NCBI RefSeq assembly: GCF_002104455.1
Contig: NZ_NBOC01000005.1
Location: 62,001-126,000, forward strand
From: Colwellia chukchiensis
GTDB lineage: Bacteria; Pseudomonadota; Gammaproteobacteria; Enterobacterales; Alteromonadaceae
DNA: 64,000 nucleotides
Reading direction: 5' to 3'
The translations under genes and the position numbers were made by a program. The notes under the pieces are model-generated. The model saw only the letters and a program-made list of their open reading frames with translations, did not search any database and was not told where the DNA came from. Positions 1 through 10,135 of this stretch are shown in pieces. The first letter of the stretch is position 1; each line of letters starts with the position of its first letter.

Positions 1-91
1 GCGCTAATGATGAGGCGCCAAAGACAAATTTATCTGCACTCCACACTAATGCTACTAGTGAAAGTAATAAGATTAAAATTTGAATTAGCAT
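1..91 (-). CDS. yrbG: Calcium/sodium antiporter, YrbG family (N-terminal fragment)
   Basis: Only the first 30 codons lie in the window; the gene runs off the left edge. The start ATG is at 91-89 on the minus strand, with an AGGAG ribosome binding site a few bases upstream. The visible residues form one hydrophobic membrane segment followed by SADKFVFGAS, which resembles the first helix of the YrbG family of inner-membrane cation/Ca2+ exchangers. In enterobacteria yrbG is divergent or adjacent to mlaF (yrbF), exactly as here, which supports the call. The conserved exchanger motifs lie outside the window, so identity rests on the short N-terminus plus synteny. Confidence 0.72.
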   Translation of the reverse strand, partial: MLIQILILLLSLVALVWSADKFVFGASSLA

Positions 92-527
92 GCAATGCTC
101 CTGTTAGGCGATGGTAAAGCGGTGTTATTGAATAAAATGGGAATTATAAACCATGGTGGTTAATGGATGACAGCCTATTCATTCTTATTTTCGTGTTATC
201 GGCGGCAGTATAAGCTTTTTCTGCTATTTTTGGCACGAAGATTCAAAATAAAATCTGACAAAATAGCCTTTAGCTGTGACTTTGTTGTTGATTTATCTCG
301 GCAAGAAACAGCAAAGAATGCGGAACAATAGCTTAGCCTGCAATATGAAGTAAAGAGCATGGAGTTTACTGAACGAGTGACAAAAAATGACACTTAGTTA
401 CAAGCTGCACACTTTTTCTTACTCTTTTCGCGATAATTATTTGCTAATTTGTAATGACTGAGTTGATGCGCTGCGTTAGAATTGTTAGTTATAAGACAAT
501 AATTAACCGTGATGTTTTCCCAGCTAT
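92..527. other. Divergent intergenic region between yrbG and mlaF
   Basis: This 436-base stretch separates two divergent genes and must hold promoters for both. It is AT-rich. I see no convincing -35/-10 pair with good spacing, no terminator hairpin and no repeat. A short minus-strand reading frame at 196-393 has no recognisable features and is probably chance. The bases directly before mlaF contain no clear Shine-Dalgarno sequence. Confidence 0.5.
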
Positions 528-1337
528 ATGTCAGAAATTTTAGTCGATATTAAAAACATGACCTTTCGTCGTGAAGAGCGTGTTATTTACAATGACATCA
601 GTTTGTCCATTCCAAAGGGTAAAGTGACCGCCATCATGGGGCCAAGTGGTATCGGAAAAACCACCTTGTTGCGCTTAATTGGCGGGCAAATAAAACCAGA
701 TGCTGGTCGGATAAATTTTGCGGGTCATGATATTGAGCAATTATCGCGTAATAAGCTGTATGAGGTGCGTAAACGCATGAGCATGCTGTTTCAAAGCGGG
801 GCTTTATTTACCGATATGAACGTATACGACAATATTGCCTTCCCTATTCGCGAGCATACTGAACTATCGGAAGATATTATTGAAAAAATGGTGTTAATGA
901 AACTAGAGGCGGTTGGTTTGCGTGGCGCGCGACATTTACACCCCAGTGAACTCTCTGGTGGTATGGCGCGCAGAGCAGCGTTAGCTCGTGCAATTGCCTT
1001 AGATCCTGAGCTTATACTCTATGATGAGCCATTTGCCGGCCAAGATCCGATCTCAATGGGCGTAATAGTACGTTTAATTCGAGAATTAGGCCAAGCCCTT
1101 GGGTTAACCTCTGTCGTGGTGTCCCACGATGTTCCTGAGGTAATGAGCATTGCCGATTATATTTACATTATTGCTGAAAAGAAAATCATTGGCCAAGGCA
1201 CACCCGCAGAAATTCATGCACAAACCTCGCCGTTAGTGCAGCAGTTTGTGCAAGGTGAAGCGGATGGCCCAGTGCCATTTCATTATCCTGCCGCATCATA
1301 CAAAGAAGAACTCATAGGACGAGGTAATAAGTCGTGA
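528..1337 (+). CDS. mlaF: Phospholipid ABC transporter ATP-binding protein MlaF
   Basis: Cytoplasmic ATPase of the MlaFEDB complex, which drives retrograde phospholipid transport from the outer to the inner membrane and keeps the outer leaflet asymmetric. The 269-residue protein has Walker A GPSGIGKT at 38-45, an ABC signature [14 protein letters not shown] and Walker [14 protein letters not shown], and ends with the family's GPVPF-containing tail, all very close to E. coli MlaF. It is the first gene of mlaFEDCB-ibaG-murA. Its TGA stop overlaps the GTG start of mlaE, implying translational coupling. No strong ribosome binding site precedes the ATG. Confidence 0.97.
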   Translation: MSEILVDIKNMTFRREERVIYNDISLSIPKGKVTAIMGPSGIGKTTLLRLIGGQIKPDAGRINFAGHDIEQLSRNKLYEVRKRMSMLFQSGALFTDMNVYDNIAFPIREHTELSEDIIEKMVLMKLEAVGLRGARHLHPSELSGGMARRAALARAIALDPELILYDEPFAGQDPISMGVIVRLIRELGQALGLTSVVVSHDVPEVMSIADYIYIIAEKKIIGQGTPAEIHAQTSPLVQQFVQGEADGPVPFHYPAASYKEELIGRGNKS

Positions 1338-2110
1338 AGCAGTTGCAAGCATTTGGTGCCAGTATTATTGCCTTAATTTCCGGCTTAGGTCGCGCCTTAA
1401 TGATGTTAAGTTCGGCCTTGTTACATGTACCTAACTTTCGAAAAGGCGCACCGTTATTGATTAATCAATTGTATTCGGTGGGCGTGTTATCCTTAATTAT
1501 TGTTGTTGTCTCTGGCTTGTTTATCGGTATGGTATTGGCGCTGCAAGGCTATACTATTTTAGTCGGCTATGGCGCGGAAGCGAGTTTAGGGCCTATGGTG
1601 GCATTGTCGTTATTACGCGAATTAGGGCCGGTAGTTGCGGCGTTACTATTTGCCGGTCGAGCAGGCTCAGCATTGACTGCAGAAATTGGCTTAATGAAAG
1701 CCACAGAGCAGCTTTCGAGTTTGGAAATGATGGCGGTTGATCCTTTGCGTCGTGTGGTTGCACCAAGATTTTGGGCCGGTTTTATCAGCTTGCCTTTATT
1801 AGCGGCAATATTCTCGGCGGTTGGTATTCTAGGGGCGCACTTAGTAGGCGTAGATTGGCTTGGGGTTGATAGTGGTACTTTTTGGTCAGTTATGCAGGCG
1901 CAGGTGTCATTTGAAAAAGACATTTTAAATGGCATTATCAAAAGTGTTGTGTTTGCTTTTGTGGTGACTTGGATAGCAGTTTACAAAGGCTATGCCTGTC
2001 AGCCAACATCGGAAGGTATTAGCCGAGCGACAACCTCGACAGTTGTACAATCTTCATTGTTGGTTTTAGGGTTAGATTTTGTGTTAACCGCTTTAATGTT
2101 TACGAATTAG
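1334..2110 (+). CDS. mlaE: Phospholipid ABC transporter permease MlaE
   Basis: Inner-membrane permease of the Mla complex, partnering MlaF and MlaD. The protein has 258 residues with several hydrophobic helices and the permease hallmarks [20 protein letters not shown] and [16 protein letters not shown], characteristic of the MlaE family. The start is GTG at 1334, overlapping the mlaF stop by four bases (GTGA), so the two are probably translated together. Length and membrane pattern are normal for the family. Confidence 0.96.
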   Translation: MKQLQAFGASIIALISGLGRALMMLSSALLHVPNFRKGAPLLINQLYSVGVLSLIIVVVSGLFIGMVLALQGYTILVGYGAEASLGPMVALSLLRELGPVVAALLFAGRAGSALTAEIGLMKATEQLSSLEMMAVDPLRRVVAPRFWAGFISLPLLAAIFSAVGILGAHLVGVDWLGVDSGTFWSVMQAQVSFEKDILNGIIKSVVFAFVVTWIAVYKGYACQPTSEGISRATTSTVVQSSLLVLGLDFVLTALMFTN

Positions 2111-2156
2111 TAAGCGCGGTTAATAAGATAAATATTTTTTCAATTTGGTGGAAGAC

Positions 2157-2627
2157 ATGGTGTCGAAAAAAATAGAGTTATGGGTCGGGTTATTTGCTGC
2201 TATTGGTATAGCGGCTTTATTGATGTTGGCGCTTAAAGTTGCTGATAGCGGTATTTCAGGGAATGGAGAGACTTATCAGCTGTATGCCAAGTTTGATAAT
2301 ATTGGTGGCTTGAAAGTGCGATCGCCTATTAAGGTCGGTGGTGTTGTCGTGGGGCGGGTTAGCAAAATTGCCCTAGACAGTGAAGACTATACGCCGGTGG
2401 TTACACTTGATATTTACGCACAATATAACAATTTTTCTGAAGCCACTTCTGTATCTATACTAACAGCAGGCCTTTTAGGCGAGCAGTATGTTGGGTTATT
2501 ACCGGGCTTTATTGATGTGTCCGTTGATACTTTACAGCCTGGTGACTTTATCGAAGACACTAAGCCAGCGTTGGTGTTAGAAGAACTGATCGGACAGTTT
2601 TTATTTAGCCAAGGTAGTGGTGATTAA
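2157..2627 (+). CDS. mlaD: Mla substrate-binding MCE protein MlaD
   Basis: Membrane-anchored MCE-domain protein that forms the hexameric ring passing phospholipids between MlaC and MlaFE. An N-terminal transmembrane helix (about residues 8-26) is followed by an MCE domain with YAKFDNIGGLKVRSPIKVGG, and the family's LEELIGQFLF tail. I place the start at the ATG at 2157, with GGTGGA just upstream, giving 156 residues beginning MVSKKIELWVG as in E. coli MlaD. An in-frame TTG at 2145 would add four residues. The stop overlaps the mlaC start by one base. Confidence 0.95.
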   Translation: MVSKKIELWVGLFAAIGIAALLMLALKVADSGISGNGETYQLYAKFDNIGGLKVRSPIKVGGVVVGRVSKIALDSEDYTPVVTLDIYAQYNNFSEATSVSILTAGLLGEQYVGLLPGFIDVSVDTLQPGDFIEDTKPALVLEELIGQFLFSQGSGD

Positions 2628-3271
2628 TGATGCAAAGCTCACTTTTTAACATAGTCTACTTATGGGGGTTTGCTTTACTCTTATCCGTAAGCGGCAGTGC
2701 TAATGCAGAGGTTGATAAAAAGAACCCTTATTTGATGATCCAAACGGTAGCCGATATTACTTTTAAACGCTTTGCAAAAGAGCAAACGGCGATCAGAGCT
2801 GAGCCAAATTTATTAAAAGAGATTGTCCGCGAAGAATTAATGCCGTATATCAATTACCAGTACGCGGCATATAAAGTGATTGGCAGTAACTTTAAAAGCA
2901 CCACCAAAGCAGAACGGGCCGCATTTGTGCCTGCATTTCGTGAGTATCTGATCACCTCGTACGCCCAAGTCTTTACCTTATATAATCAACAAAAAGTAGA
3001 ATTTGCACCAGCAAGAGACTTTGCTAAGCAGCGTGTGGTTTCAGTAGATACCAGTGTCATTGAGCCTGGACGACCGCCAATTAATATTTCATTTCGGGTA
3101 CGCAAACACAAGAAAACTGGTGAGTGGAAAGCGTACGATATGGTGGCAGAAGGTGTGAGTCTACTTGACAGCAAGCAAGCTGAGTTAAGTAGTATTATTC
3201 GCCAAAAAGGCCTGACACATGTTACTAAAATGCTTGAAGAAAAAAGCGCTAGAGATATTGTTTTTAAATAA
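2627..3271 (+). CDS. mlaC: Periplasmic phospholipid shuttle MlaC
   Basis: Soluble periplasmic carrier that moves phospholipid between the outer-membrane MlaA complex and MlaD. The 214-residue product begins with a signal peptide probably cleaved after SANA near residue 27. The mature domain includes NPYLMIQTVAD, a helical MlaC/Ttg2D core and FRVRKHKKTGEWKAYD, typical of the family. Its ATG overlaps the last base of mlaD. The 66-base gap to mlaB is the largest inside the operon. Confidence 0.95.
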   Translation: MMQSSLFNIVYLWGFALLLSVSGSANAEVDKKNPYLMIQTVADITFKRFAKEQTAIRAEPNLLKEIVREELMPYINYQYAAYKVIGSNFKSTTKAERAAFVPAFREYLITSYAQVFTLYNQQKVEFAPARDFAKQRVVSVDTSVIEPGRPPINISFRVRKHKKTGEWKAYDMVAEGVSLLDSKQAELSSIIRQKGLTHVTKMLEEKSARDIVFK

Positions 3272-3337
3272 CGATTGCAAGACAGTTGCTCAACAATATT
3301 AAGCAAGCATAACGCACTATAAGGTTGTTAGTAAAAG

Positions 3338-3634
3338 ATGATAAAGGTTCAACAAACAGAGCAGAGCGCGGTTTTTAATGGCGCACTAACGCGTGCTACA
3401 ATAACACGCAGCTTTGATAAGCAATATCGCAAACTCGTTGATCAAAAAGCGATCACCTTAGACTTGGCTAAGGTTAGTCAAATAGACACTGCTGGTTTGG
3501 CTTGGATTTTATTATTGATTGAGCTGGCAGCCAGCAAAGATTGTGATATTAAATTAGTTAATTTACCTGATGATTTACTAAAGCTGGCGAAGTTAAGTGC
3601 GGTAGCGGACTTACTGCCGATAGAACACAGCTAA
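3338..3634 (+). CDS. mlaB: STAS-domain protein MlaB
   Basis: Small cytoplasmic STAS protein that binds MlaF and supports assembly and activity of the Mla transporter. It has 98 residues and contains the STAS core LDLAKVSQIDTAGLAWILLL, with the Asp-Thr-Ala-Gly loop expected of this family (Thr at the position that is functionally important in MlaB). Identity rests on the fold signature and its place after mlaC. Confidence 0.92.
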   Translation: MIKVQQTEQSAVFNGALTRATITRSFDKQYRKLVDQKAITLDLAKVSQIDTAGLAWILLLIELAASKDCDIKLVNLPDDLLKLAKLSAVADLLPIEHS

Positions 3635-3659
3635 CCTAAACGCTATTTTGGAGTAGAAA

Positions 3660-3917
3660 GTGGAAGTAAAAGATATAGAAAAGCTAATTACCGATGCGGT
3701 TGAATTAGACGAAATACATGTGGCATTTGATGGTTCGCAATGTAAAGTGATTGCGGTAGCAGACTTTTTAGGTGAATTAAGCCGTGTCAAAAAACAGCAA
3801 ACAATTTACGCACCATTAGCACAAGTAATTAACGATGGCGTAATTCATGCGGTATCAATAAAAACTTTCACAACCGCTGACTGGCAACGTGAGAAAATGT
3901 TTAACTTACCCCTTTAA
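3660..3917 (+). CDS. ibaG: BolA-family protein IbaG
   Basis: Cytoplasmic BolA-type protein; family members bind monothiol glutaredoxin and an Fe-S cluster, and IbaG is linked to acid stress and envelope phenotypes. It is 85 residues, starting at GTG 3660 with GGAG eight bases upstream. It shows the BolA pattern, with a conserved Cys in GSQCKVIAVAD and C-terminal HAVSIKTFTTADW. It lies between mlaB and murA, as ibaG does in E. coli and Vibrio, in the same transcription unit. Confidence 0.93.
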   Translation: MEVKDIEKLITDAVELDEIHVAFDGSQCKVIAVADFLGELSRVKKQQTIYAPLAQVINDGVIHAVSIKTFTTADWQREKMFNLPL

Positions 3918-5207
<1,290 letters not shown>

Positions 5208-5220
5208 CTAACGTAAAATT

Positions 5221-5250
5221 AAAAAATCCAGCATTACGCTGGATTTTTTT
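5221..5250. terminator. Bidirectional terminator between murA and degS
   Basis: Perfect hairpin AAAAAATCCAGC-ATTAC-GCTGGATTTTTT. A run of A on one side and T on the other lets it end both the mla-murA transcript and the convergent degS transcript. Confidence 0.9.
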
Positions 5251-5273
5251 AGCGCTATTTTTTGTCATTGGCG

Positions 5274-6335
5274 CTAGTTTGGCACTTCAGCTATGGTGAC
5301 GGGTATGACTAGCTGTTGATTATCTCGCGATACCCTAAAATTTAGTACACTACCAGGTGTAGCCTCAGCCACCACATCTAAACCTTGTTTGACGTTTTGC
5401 AGTGGAATGTCATCGATTTGATACACCACGTCGCCTGATTTTAAACCGGCTTTCATGGCGGGGCTGTTGGGGGTTACGGCGCCAATAACAAAACCTTTCA
5501 AACTGGCAACGGAGTCGTTAGCTTCAACACCAAGCCAACCACGAATTACCCGGCCATGTTCTATAATTTTTAACATAATTTTATGGGCAAGCTGGTAAGG
5601 TACAGCAAAAAAGATGCCTTGAATATTAAGGTTAGAATTGGCTTGAGTAAATTTTCTTGAATTAATGCCGACTAACTCGCCATTAGAGTTAATTAAGGCA
5701 CCACCTGAGTTACCCTCATTAATGGCAGCGTCCATTTGTAAAAACTGCAAGTAGCTGGTACTTAGGCCACTTTGACCTGTGGCACTCACGATACCTTGGG
5801 TAACAGTTTGTCCTAAATTTAATGGATTACCTATCGCTAAAACCACATCACCCACTTGTGCTGTTAAGGTACTGCTTTGGGGGATAACAGGCAGATTACT
5901 TGCCTGGACTTTTAGCACTGCGAGATCAGTTAAAGTATCATAGCCAATTAGCTCAGCATGAAGCTCTTGACCGCGTTGTAACACAACCACAATTAAATCA
6001 GCACTTTGCACGACATGGAAATTGGTTAAGATATAACCTTGGTTATGCATAATGACGCCACTGCCTAAGCGGGTGACCTTTCTGGGTTGCCGGCCATATA
6101 TAGGGTCGACCTGGATATCTTCAGAATAAATATTCACTACAGCAGGGCCGGCTAGCCGAACGGCTTTTGCATATGACAGCGGTTGTGGCTTTTGCTCTGT
6201 TAAGTTGAATATTTGCCAAGGGCTTATATTTTTACCCCGAAAGTCAGGCACCAACAGTAACAGCACAACAGCCAACATAACGCCGTAGCTAGCAGAACGG
6301 AAAATGAATTTAAGCGCTTGAATAATTTTCAACAA
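5274..6335 (-). CDS. degS: Site-1 envelope-stress protease DegS
   Basis: Inner-membrane-anchored trimeric serine protease of the HtrA family; in the sigma-E pathway it cleaves RseA when unfolded porins bind its PDZ domain. The 353 residues comprise one N-terminal transmembrane helix (about 14-30), a trypsin-like domain with catalytic His107 (NFHVV), Asp137 (LTDLAV) and Ser210 (NEGNSGGA), and a single PDZ domain from about 255. The single PDZ and uncleaved anchor distinguish it from DegQ encoded nearby. It is transcribed convergently to murA. Confidence 0.93.
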   Translation of the reverse strand: MLKIIQALKFIFRSASYGVMLAVVLLLLVPDFRGKNISPWQIFNLTEQKPQPLSYAKAVRLAGPAVVNIYSEDIQVDPIYGRQPRKVTRLGSGVIMHNQGYILTNFHVVQSADLIVVVLQRGQELHAELIGYDTLTDLAVLKVQASNLPVIPQSSTLTAQVGDVVLAIGNPLNLGQTVTQGIVSATGQSGLSTSYLQFLQMDAAINEGNSGGALINSNGELVGINSRKFTQANSNLNIQGIFFAVPYQLAHKIMLKIIEHGRVIRGWLGVEANDSVASLKGFVIGAVTPNSPAMKAGLKSGDVVYQIDDIPLQNVKQGLDVVAEATPGSVLNFRVSRDNQQLVIPVTIAEVPN

Positions 6336-6484
6336 AGTTATTTTTATTAATATGATTTTTGTTAGATTAACATAAAGCCTTCACCGTGATAAAGTTTTGT
6401 CAAAAATAACCGTTAAACGCACTTAAGTTAGTGCCTTGATAAAGCGCAGTTTAGTCAAGGCTAAAATGTTAGTGGCGTCGCTTT

Positions 6485-6751
6485 TTATCTTAATTGACTG
6501 TCTTTGCTTCCGCGCCGGTTGATGGCGCTGGTCTGAATATTTTCAGTTTCCTTTTCGGATTGGCAGCCAACACATAATTTAACGCCGGCAATGGCTTTGC
6601 GTCTTGCTTCTGGAATAGCAACATCGCAGGCTTCGCAAAATTCTGCACTGGTACCCGATTGTAAATGACTGCGCGCTAGAGAGACGGCGTCTTCAATGCT
6701 CGCATCAATTTGATCTTGTACTGCCCCTTCAGGAGCCCAACCACTGGCCAT
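6485..6751 (-). CDS. ybiI: DksA/TraR-type C4 zinc-finger protein, YbiI-like
   Basis: Small 88-residue protein with a four-cysteine zinc finger, Cys39-x2-Cys42 and Cys60-x2-Cys63, surrounding PEARRKAIAGVKLC, the DksA/TraR signature. N-terminus MASGWAPEG and C-terminus NRRGSKDSQLR closely match the E. coli YbiI family. Unlike DksA, it lacks the long coiled coil with acidic tip, so action at the RNA polymerase secondary channel is uncertain. It lies between degS and degQ on the same strand, about 150 bases from degS. Function is unknown beyond family. Confidence 0.88.
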   Translation of the reverse strand: MASGWAPEGAVQDQIDASIEDAVSLARSHLQSGTSAEFCEACDVAIPEARRKAIAGVKLCVGCQSEKETENIQTSAINRRGSKDSQLR

Positions 6752-6886
6752 GGTGCACCTTCCTTATTTTCTATTTCTGTCATTGTGGATGAAGAACGTA
6801 AACGTAAATAGCCACTGCTACTTAGTATAGCAGGCTAAAGTTAGCGCTTACTTTGTTAGCTTGAAATCAAGCAGCAGTATATTTGT

Positions 6887-6915
6887 AAAAAAGCCTGTCG
6901 AAGAGACAGGCTTTT
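6887..6915 (-). terminator. Terminator downstream of degQ
   Basis: Hairpin AAAAAAGCCTGTC-GAAGA-GACAGGCTTTT. Read on the minus strand it ends in six T residues, just past the degQ stop. It separates degQ from the downstream ybiI-like gene. Confidence 0.87.
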
Positions 6916-6952
6916 GCCTAGAGCATAGTTAGCTACTTTAGGTTAACGTGTG

Positions 6953-8308
6953 CTAACGAATCATTAAGAATAGTGAGCTATTGTTGCGTCGAATATTGAG
7001 TGCAAAAACGCCTTTATGGTCATTTAAATAGCTGCGTAATTCTCCTAAGTTGCTAATACGTTGGCGGTTGATGCCATTAATAACATCCCCTTTACGCAAG
7101 CCAATGGCTGCTGCCGGGCTATTTTCTGCGATATCGGTGACGACAATGCCATTACCCTGTTCGTTGTTTTCCAGTTTCGCGCCATCTAGCATTCGATGTA
7201 AGCTGGCGGCTTCTATCTTGGCTGCGGCAGATTTCTTCAAGGTAACCTTGTAGACTTTCTCTTTGCCATCTTTTCTAATAACCGTGATTTTTACGGTTTT
7301 TCCAGCACCAATTGAGCCAATTTTTCCTCTAAGCTCATTGAAGGTTTTAACTGTTTTGCCATTGACTTTAGTGATCACGTCACCGGCGCGTATACCAGCT
7401 TCATCAGCCGCAGAGTCGGGGGTAACTTGTTCAACAAAAGCGCCTTGATTGATATTAAGCTCCATGGCTTTAGCAATTTCACTGGTGACACTACGCCCTG
7501 CAACGCCTAATACGCCGCGGCGTACTTCACCAAACTCAATGATTTGGTTAACGAGGTTTTTGACCATGTTACTTGGAATAGCAAAGCCAATACCAACATT
7601 ACCGCCATTAGGACCGAGAATGGCCGTATTAATACCAATCAGCTCACCACGCAAGTTAATTAACGCGCCACCTGAGTTACCACTATTAATTGCGGCATCG
7701 GTTTGAATGAAGTCTTCATAATTTTCAATATTTAAACCACTGCGGCCTAACGCACTTACGATGCCAGAGGTGACGGTTTGCCCTAAGCCAAACGGGCTGC
7801 CAATCGCAACAGCAAAGTCGCCAACGCGCAGGTCATCTGAATCGGCGATTTTTACTTCGACTAGGTCATCAGAGTCAATTTGCAACAACGCAATATCACT
7901 GGCTTCATCGCCACCAATTTTCTTTGCTTCTAGTTGTCGGCCATCTTTTAACGTTATTTGTATTTCTTCCGCATCTTTAATGACATGGCTGTTAGTAACG
8001 ATATAGCCTTTATCGGCATCGATAATAACCCCAGACCCTAAACCACGAAATTGTCTTTCTTGCTGTTGACCTAGGCGGGGATTGCCGAAGAAAAATCGAA
8101 ACGCTTCGGGGACACGTTGCTGTACTTCATGGGTGCCGCGTACGGAAATTAAAACCACACTCGGCGTTACCTGCTCCAACATTGGCGCCAAACTTGGCAA
8201 AGCTTGATCATTCACTGCTCTTGGTAGCGCGGCCTGCGCAGGCAGACTAGCGATAGCGATCGTCCCAGAGAGTAATACCGTATTGATAAAAAAAGATAAC
8301 TTTTTCAT
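6953..8308 (-). CDS. degQ: Periplasmic serine endoprotease DegQ/DegP family
   Basis: HtrA-family periplasmic protease/chaperone that degrades misfolded envelope proteins. The 451-residue precursor has a signal peptide cleaved after AQA near residue 26, a protease domain with His108 (TNSHVI), Asp138 (ASDIALL) and Ser212 (NSGNSGGA), and two PDZ domains (about 255-345 and 360-451). The short LA-loop around residues 57-90 and overall length fit DegQ better than DegP. It stands downstream of zapG and upstream of degS on the same strand. A candidate sigma-E promoter precedes it, which would put it in the same stress pathway as DegS. Confidence 0.92.
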   Translation of the reverse strand: MKKLSFFINTVLLSGTIAIASLPAQAALPRAVNDQALPSLAPMLEQVTPSVVLISVRGTHEVQQRVPEAFRFFFGNPRLGQQQERQFRGLGSGVIIDADKGYIVTNSHVIKDAEEIQITLKDGRQLEAKKIGGDEASDIALLQIDSDDLVEVKIADSDDLRVGDFAVAIGSPFGLGQTVTSGIVSALGRSGLNIENYEDFIQTDAAINSGNSGGALINLRGELIGINTAILGPNGGNVGIGFAIPSNMVKNLVNQIIEFGEVRRGVLGVAGRSVTSEIAKAMELNINQGAFVEQVTPDSAADEAGIRAGDVITKVNGKTVKTFNELRGKIGSIGAGKTVKITVIRKDGKEKVYKVTLKKSAAAKIEAASLHRMLDGAKLENNEQGNGIVVTDIAENSPAAAIGLRKGDVINGINRQRISNLGELRSYLNDHKGVFALNIRRNNSSLFLMIR

Positions 8309-8346
8309 ATATTAGAAAACTCCTAACTAAAGTATTTATACCCAAT

Positions 8347-8375
8347 TAAAGACATAGAATAAAAAAATTAGTTCC
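8347..8375 (-). promoter_or_regulatory. Candidate sigma-E promoter of degQ
   Basis: On the minus strand a GGAACTA element (8375-8369) matches six of seven bases of the sigma-E -35 consensus GGAACTT. It is followed, after exactly 16 bases, by TCTTT (8352-8348), a partial match to the TCTGA-type -10. The first G overlaps the zapG stop codon, and the degQ ATG is about 40 bases further on. The -10 is weak, so this is a prediction from pattern only. Confidence 0.45.
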
Positions 8376-8839
8376 TAACTATTAGATGCTGCATTTGTAA
8401 CACTTTGTTTCTTATCATCAAACAAGCCACTAGGTGCGTCAGAGTAGTCTAATGGCGGTTCAGTTGCCGTTTCATCATTTACGCGAGCTGTTTTGTTATG
8501 TCGTAAGTTGACGGTTTGGGCCAGCTGCTCTTGGGTTTCTTTGGAGAAAAACGGCATGCTTTCGATATTATCAGGGGTTACTTGTTGTAAAAGTTGTGTG
8601 CTTTCCGCCATTTGTGCCATCGCAGTTTGACAGGTGTTGTTCATTTGCTCGAGCAGCTTTGCTGAGCTTTCTAAGTGCTCAGCGACATCGAGTTTGTACT
8701 GTGCTAATTCAGATTCGGTTTGGCTGGCTTTTTCAGCAAGCTTTTGCGAGGCTTGCGCTGAAGAAGACAGCATTTTGTTTGCAATATAGCCGACGACAGC
8801 ACCTAAGATAAATAGTCCGAACCCTAAAACAACATTCAT
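8375..8839 (-). CDS. zapG: DUF1043 envelope/cell-division protein YhcB (ZapG)
   Basis: Inner-membrane protein of the YhcB/ZapG family, linked in E. coli to cell division and envelope biogenesis. The 154 residues start with one transmembrane helix (about 4-22, GFGLFILGAVVGYIANKML), followed by a charged helical coiled-coil region, and a conserved PFFSKETQEQLAQ segment. The tail is low-complexity and hydrophilic. It is divergent from zapE, as yhcB and yhcM (zapE) are neighbours in many gammaproteobacteria. Confidence 0.9.
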   Translation of the reverse strand: MNVVLGFGLFILGAVVGYIANKMLSSSAQASQKLAEKASQTESELAQYKLDVAEHLESSAKLLEQMNNTCQTAMAQMAESTQLLQQVTPDNIESMPFFSKETQEQLAQTVNLRHNKTARVNDETATEPPLDYSDAPSGLFDDKKQSVTNAASNS

Positions 8840-9019
8840 ATTTCTGTACCTTCATTGTATTCATGGAAAAAATTAGCGAAAATAAGCTTCAATCCTATTC
8901 AATATAACGTGCTTCACGCTACTTGCCTAATGAATATATTTGCTAAAAAGCATTTTTCAAGCGCTGAGCGGCGAAACGTTGAAATTAAATAAAGCCAACG
9001 GGCCTGAAACGGTTGTTAA

Positions 9020-10135
9020 ATGATTAACTTATCCCCTATTGAAAAGTACCGGCAAGATTTAACTCGCGAAGATTTTCTTTTTGACGCGGCACAAGAAAAT
9101 GCCGTAAAGAATTTGCAGCGCCTTTATGAAGACTTAGTGACTCAGCCTTTGCCGGTAACGGGTTTTAAACGAGTGCTCAATCGGTGGAAACGAATTGTGG
9201 CTAAACCCAAGGTTAAATTTATTCGAGGGCTTTATTTTTGGGGCGGCGTTGGCCGTGGTAAAACCTATTTAGTCGACACATTTTATGATTGTTTGCCCTT
9301 TAATAATAAAATGCGTGTGCATTTTCATCGTTTTATGCATCGAGTACATGCCGAGCTAAAAACACTGCATGGTCAAGCCGACCCTTTGAAAATTATTGCA
9401 AAACGCTTTGCTGATGAAACTTGTGTTATTTGTTTTGATGAGTTTTTTGTTTCAGATATTACCGATGCCATGATTTTGGGCACGTTAATTGAAGAGCTAT
9501 TTGCGCATAATGTCACATTGGTGGCCACGTCGAATATTATTCCAGATGAGCTTTATCGCAATGGTTTGCAACGCGAGCGATTTTTACCTGCTATTTCATT
9601 GATCAATAGCTATTGTGATGTCATTAATGTTGACAGCGGTGTTGATTATCGCTTGCGAACGCTCGAACAAGCAGAGATTTATCATTTCCCTTTAGACCAA
9701 CAAGCTGACGAAAATTTACAGCATTACTTTCGACAGTTGTCAATTGAACCTGGCCAAGCGGGCAAGGTGATCGAGATTAATAACCGGCAACTGATGACGG
9801 TACAAGAGTCAAAAGGGGTGGTGCACTTTGAGTTTTCTACATTGTGTGAGTCAGCACGCAGTCAAAGTGACTATATGGAATTGAGCCGGCTATATCATAC
9901 GGTATTGCTCGCTAATGTTAGCCAAATGGGGGCTGAAAATGACGACAGCACTCGTCGTTTTATTGCTTTAGTTGATGAGTTCTACGAGCGTAACGTGAAA
10001 CTAATTATGTCAGCAGAAGTTGCGCTAGAACAACTCTATAGCGGCGGGCGTTTGAGTTTCGAGTTTAAGCGCTGTCTGAGTCGGCTGCAAGAAATGCAAT
10101 CCCATGAATACTTAGCTAGTGAGCACTTACCATAA
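9020..10135 (+). CDS. zapE: Cell division ATPase ZapE (AFG1 family)
   Basis: P-loop ATPase of the AFG1/YhcM family that associates with the Z-ring and destabilises FtsZ polymers in E. coli. The 371-residue protein has Walker A GGVGRGKT at 75-82, Walker B CVICFDEFFVSD, a sensor-like LVATSNIIPDELY, and the conserved FHRFMHRVHAEL segment. It is a single gene divergent from zapG; its stop is about 300 bases before rplM. Length is normal. Confidence 0.94.
   Translation: MINLSPIEKYRQDLTREDFLFDAAQENAVKNLQRLYEDLVTQPLPVTGFKRVLNRWKRIVAKPKVKFIRGLYFWGGVGRGKTYLVDTFYDCLPFNNKMRVHFHRFMHRVHAELKTLHGQADPLKIIAKRFADETCVICFDEFFVSDITDAMILGTLIEELFAHNVTLVATSNIIPDELYRNGLQRERFLPAISLINSYCDVINVDSGVDYRLRTLEQAEIYHFPLDQQADENLQHYFRQLSIEPGQAGKVIEINNRQLMTVQESKGVVHFEFSTLCESARSQSDYMELSRLYHTVLLANVSQMGAENDDSTRRFIALVDEFYERNVKLIMSAEVALEQLYSGGRLSFEFKRCLSRLQEMQSHEYLASEHLP

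Noticed and set aside
196-393. A 65-codon minus-strand frame in the yrbG-mlaF gap
   Set aside because: No recognisable motif, no ribosome binding site, and it lies where divergent promoters are expected.
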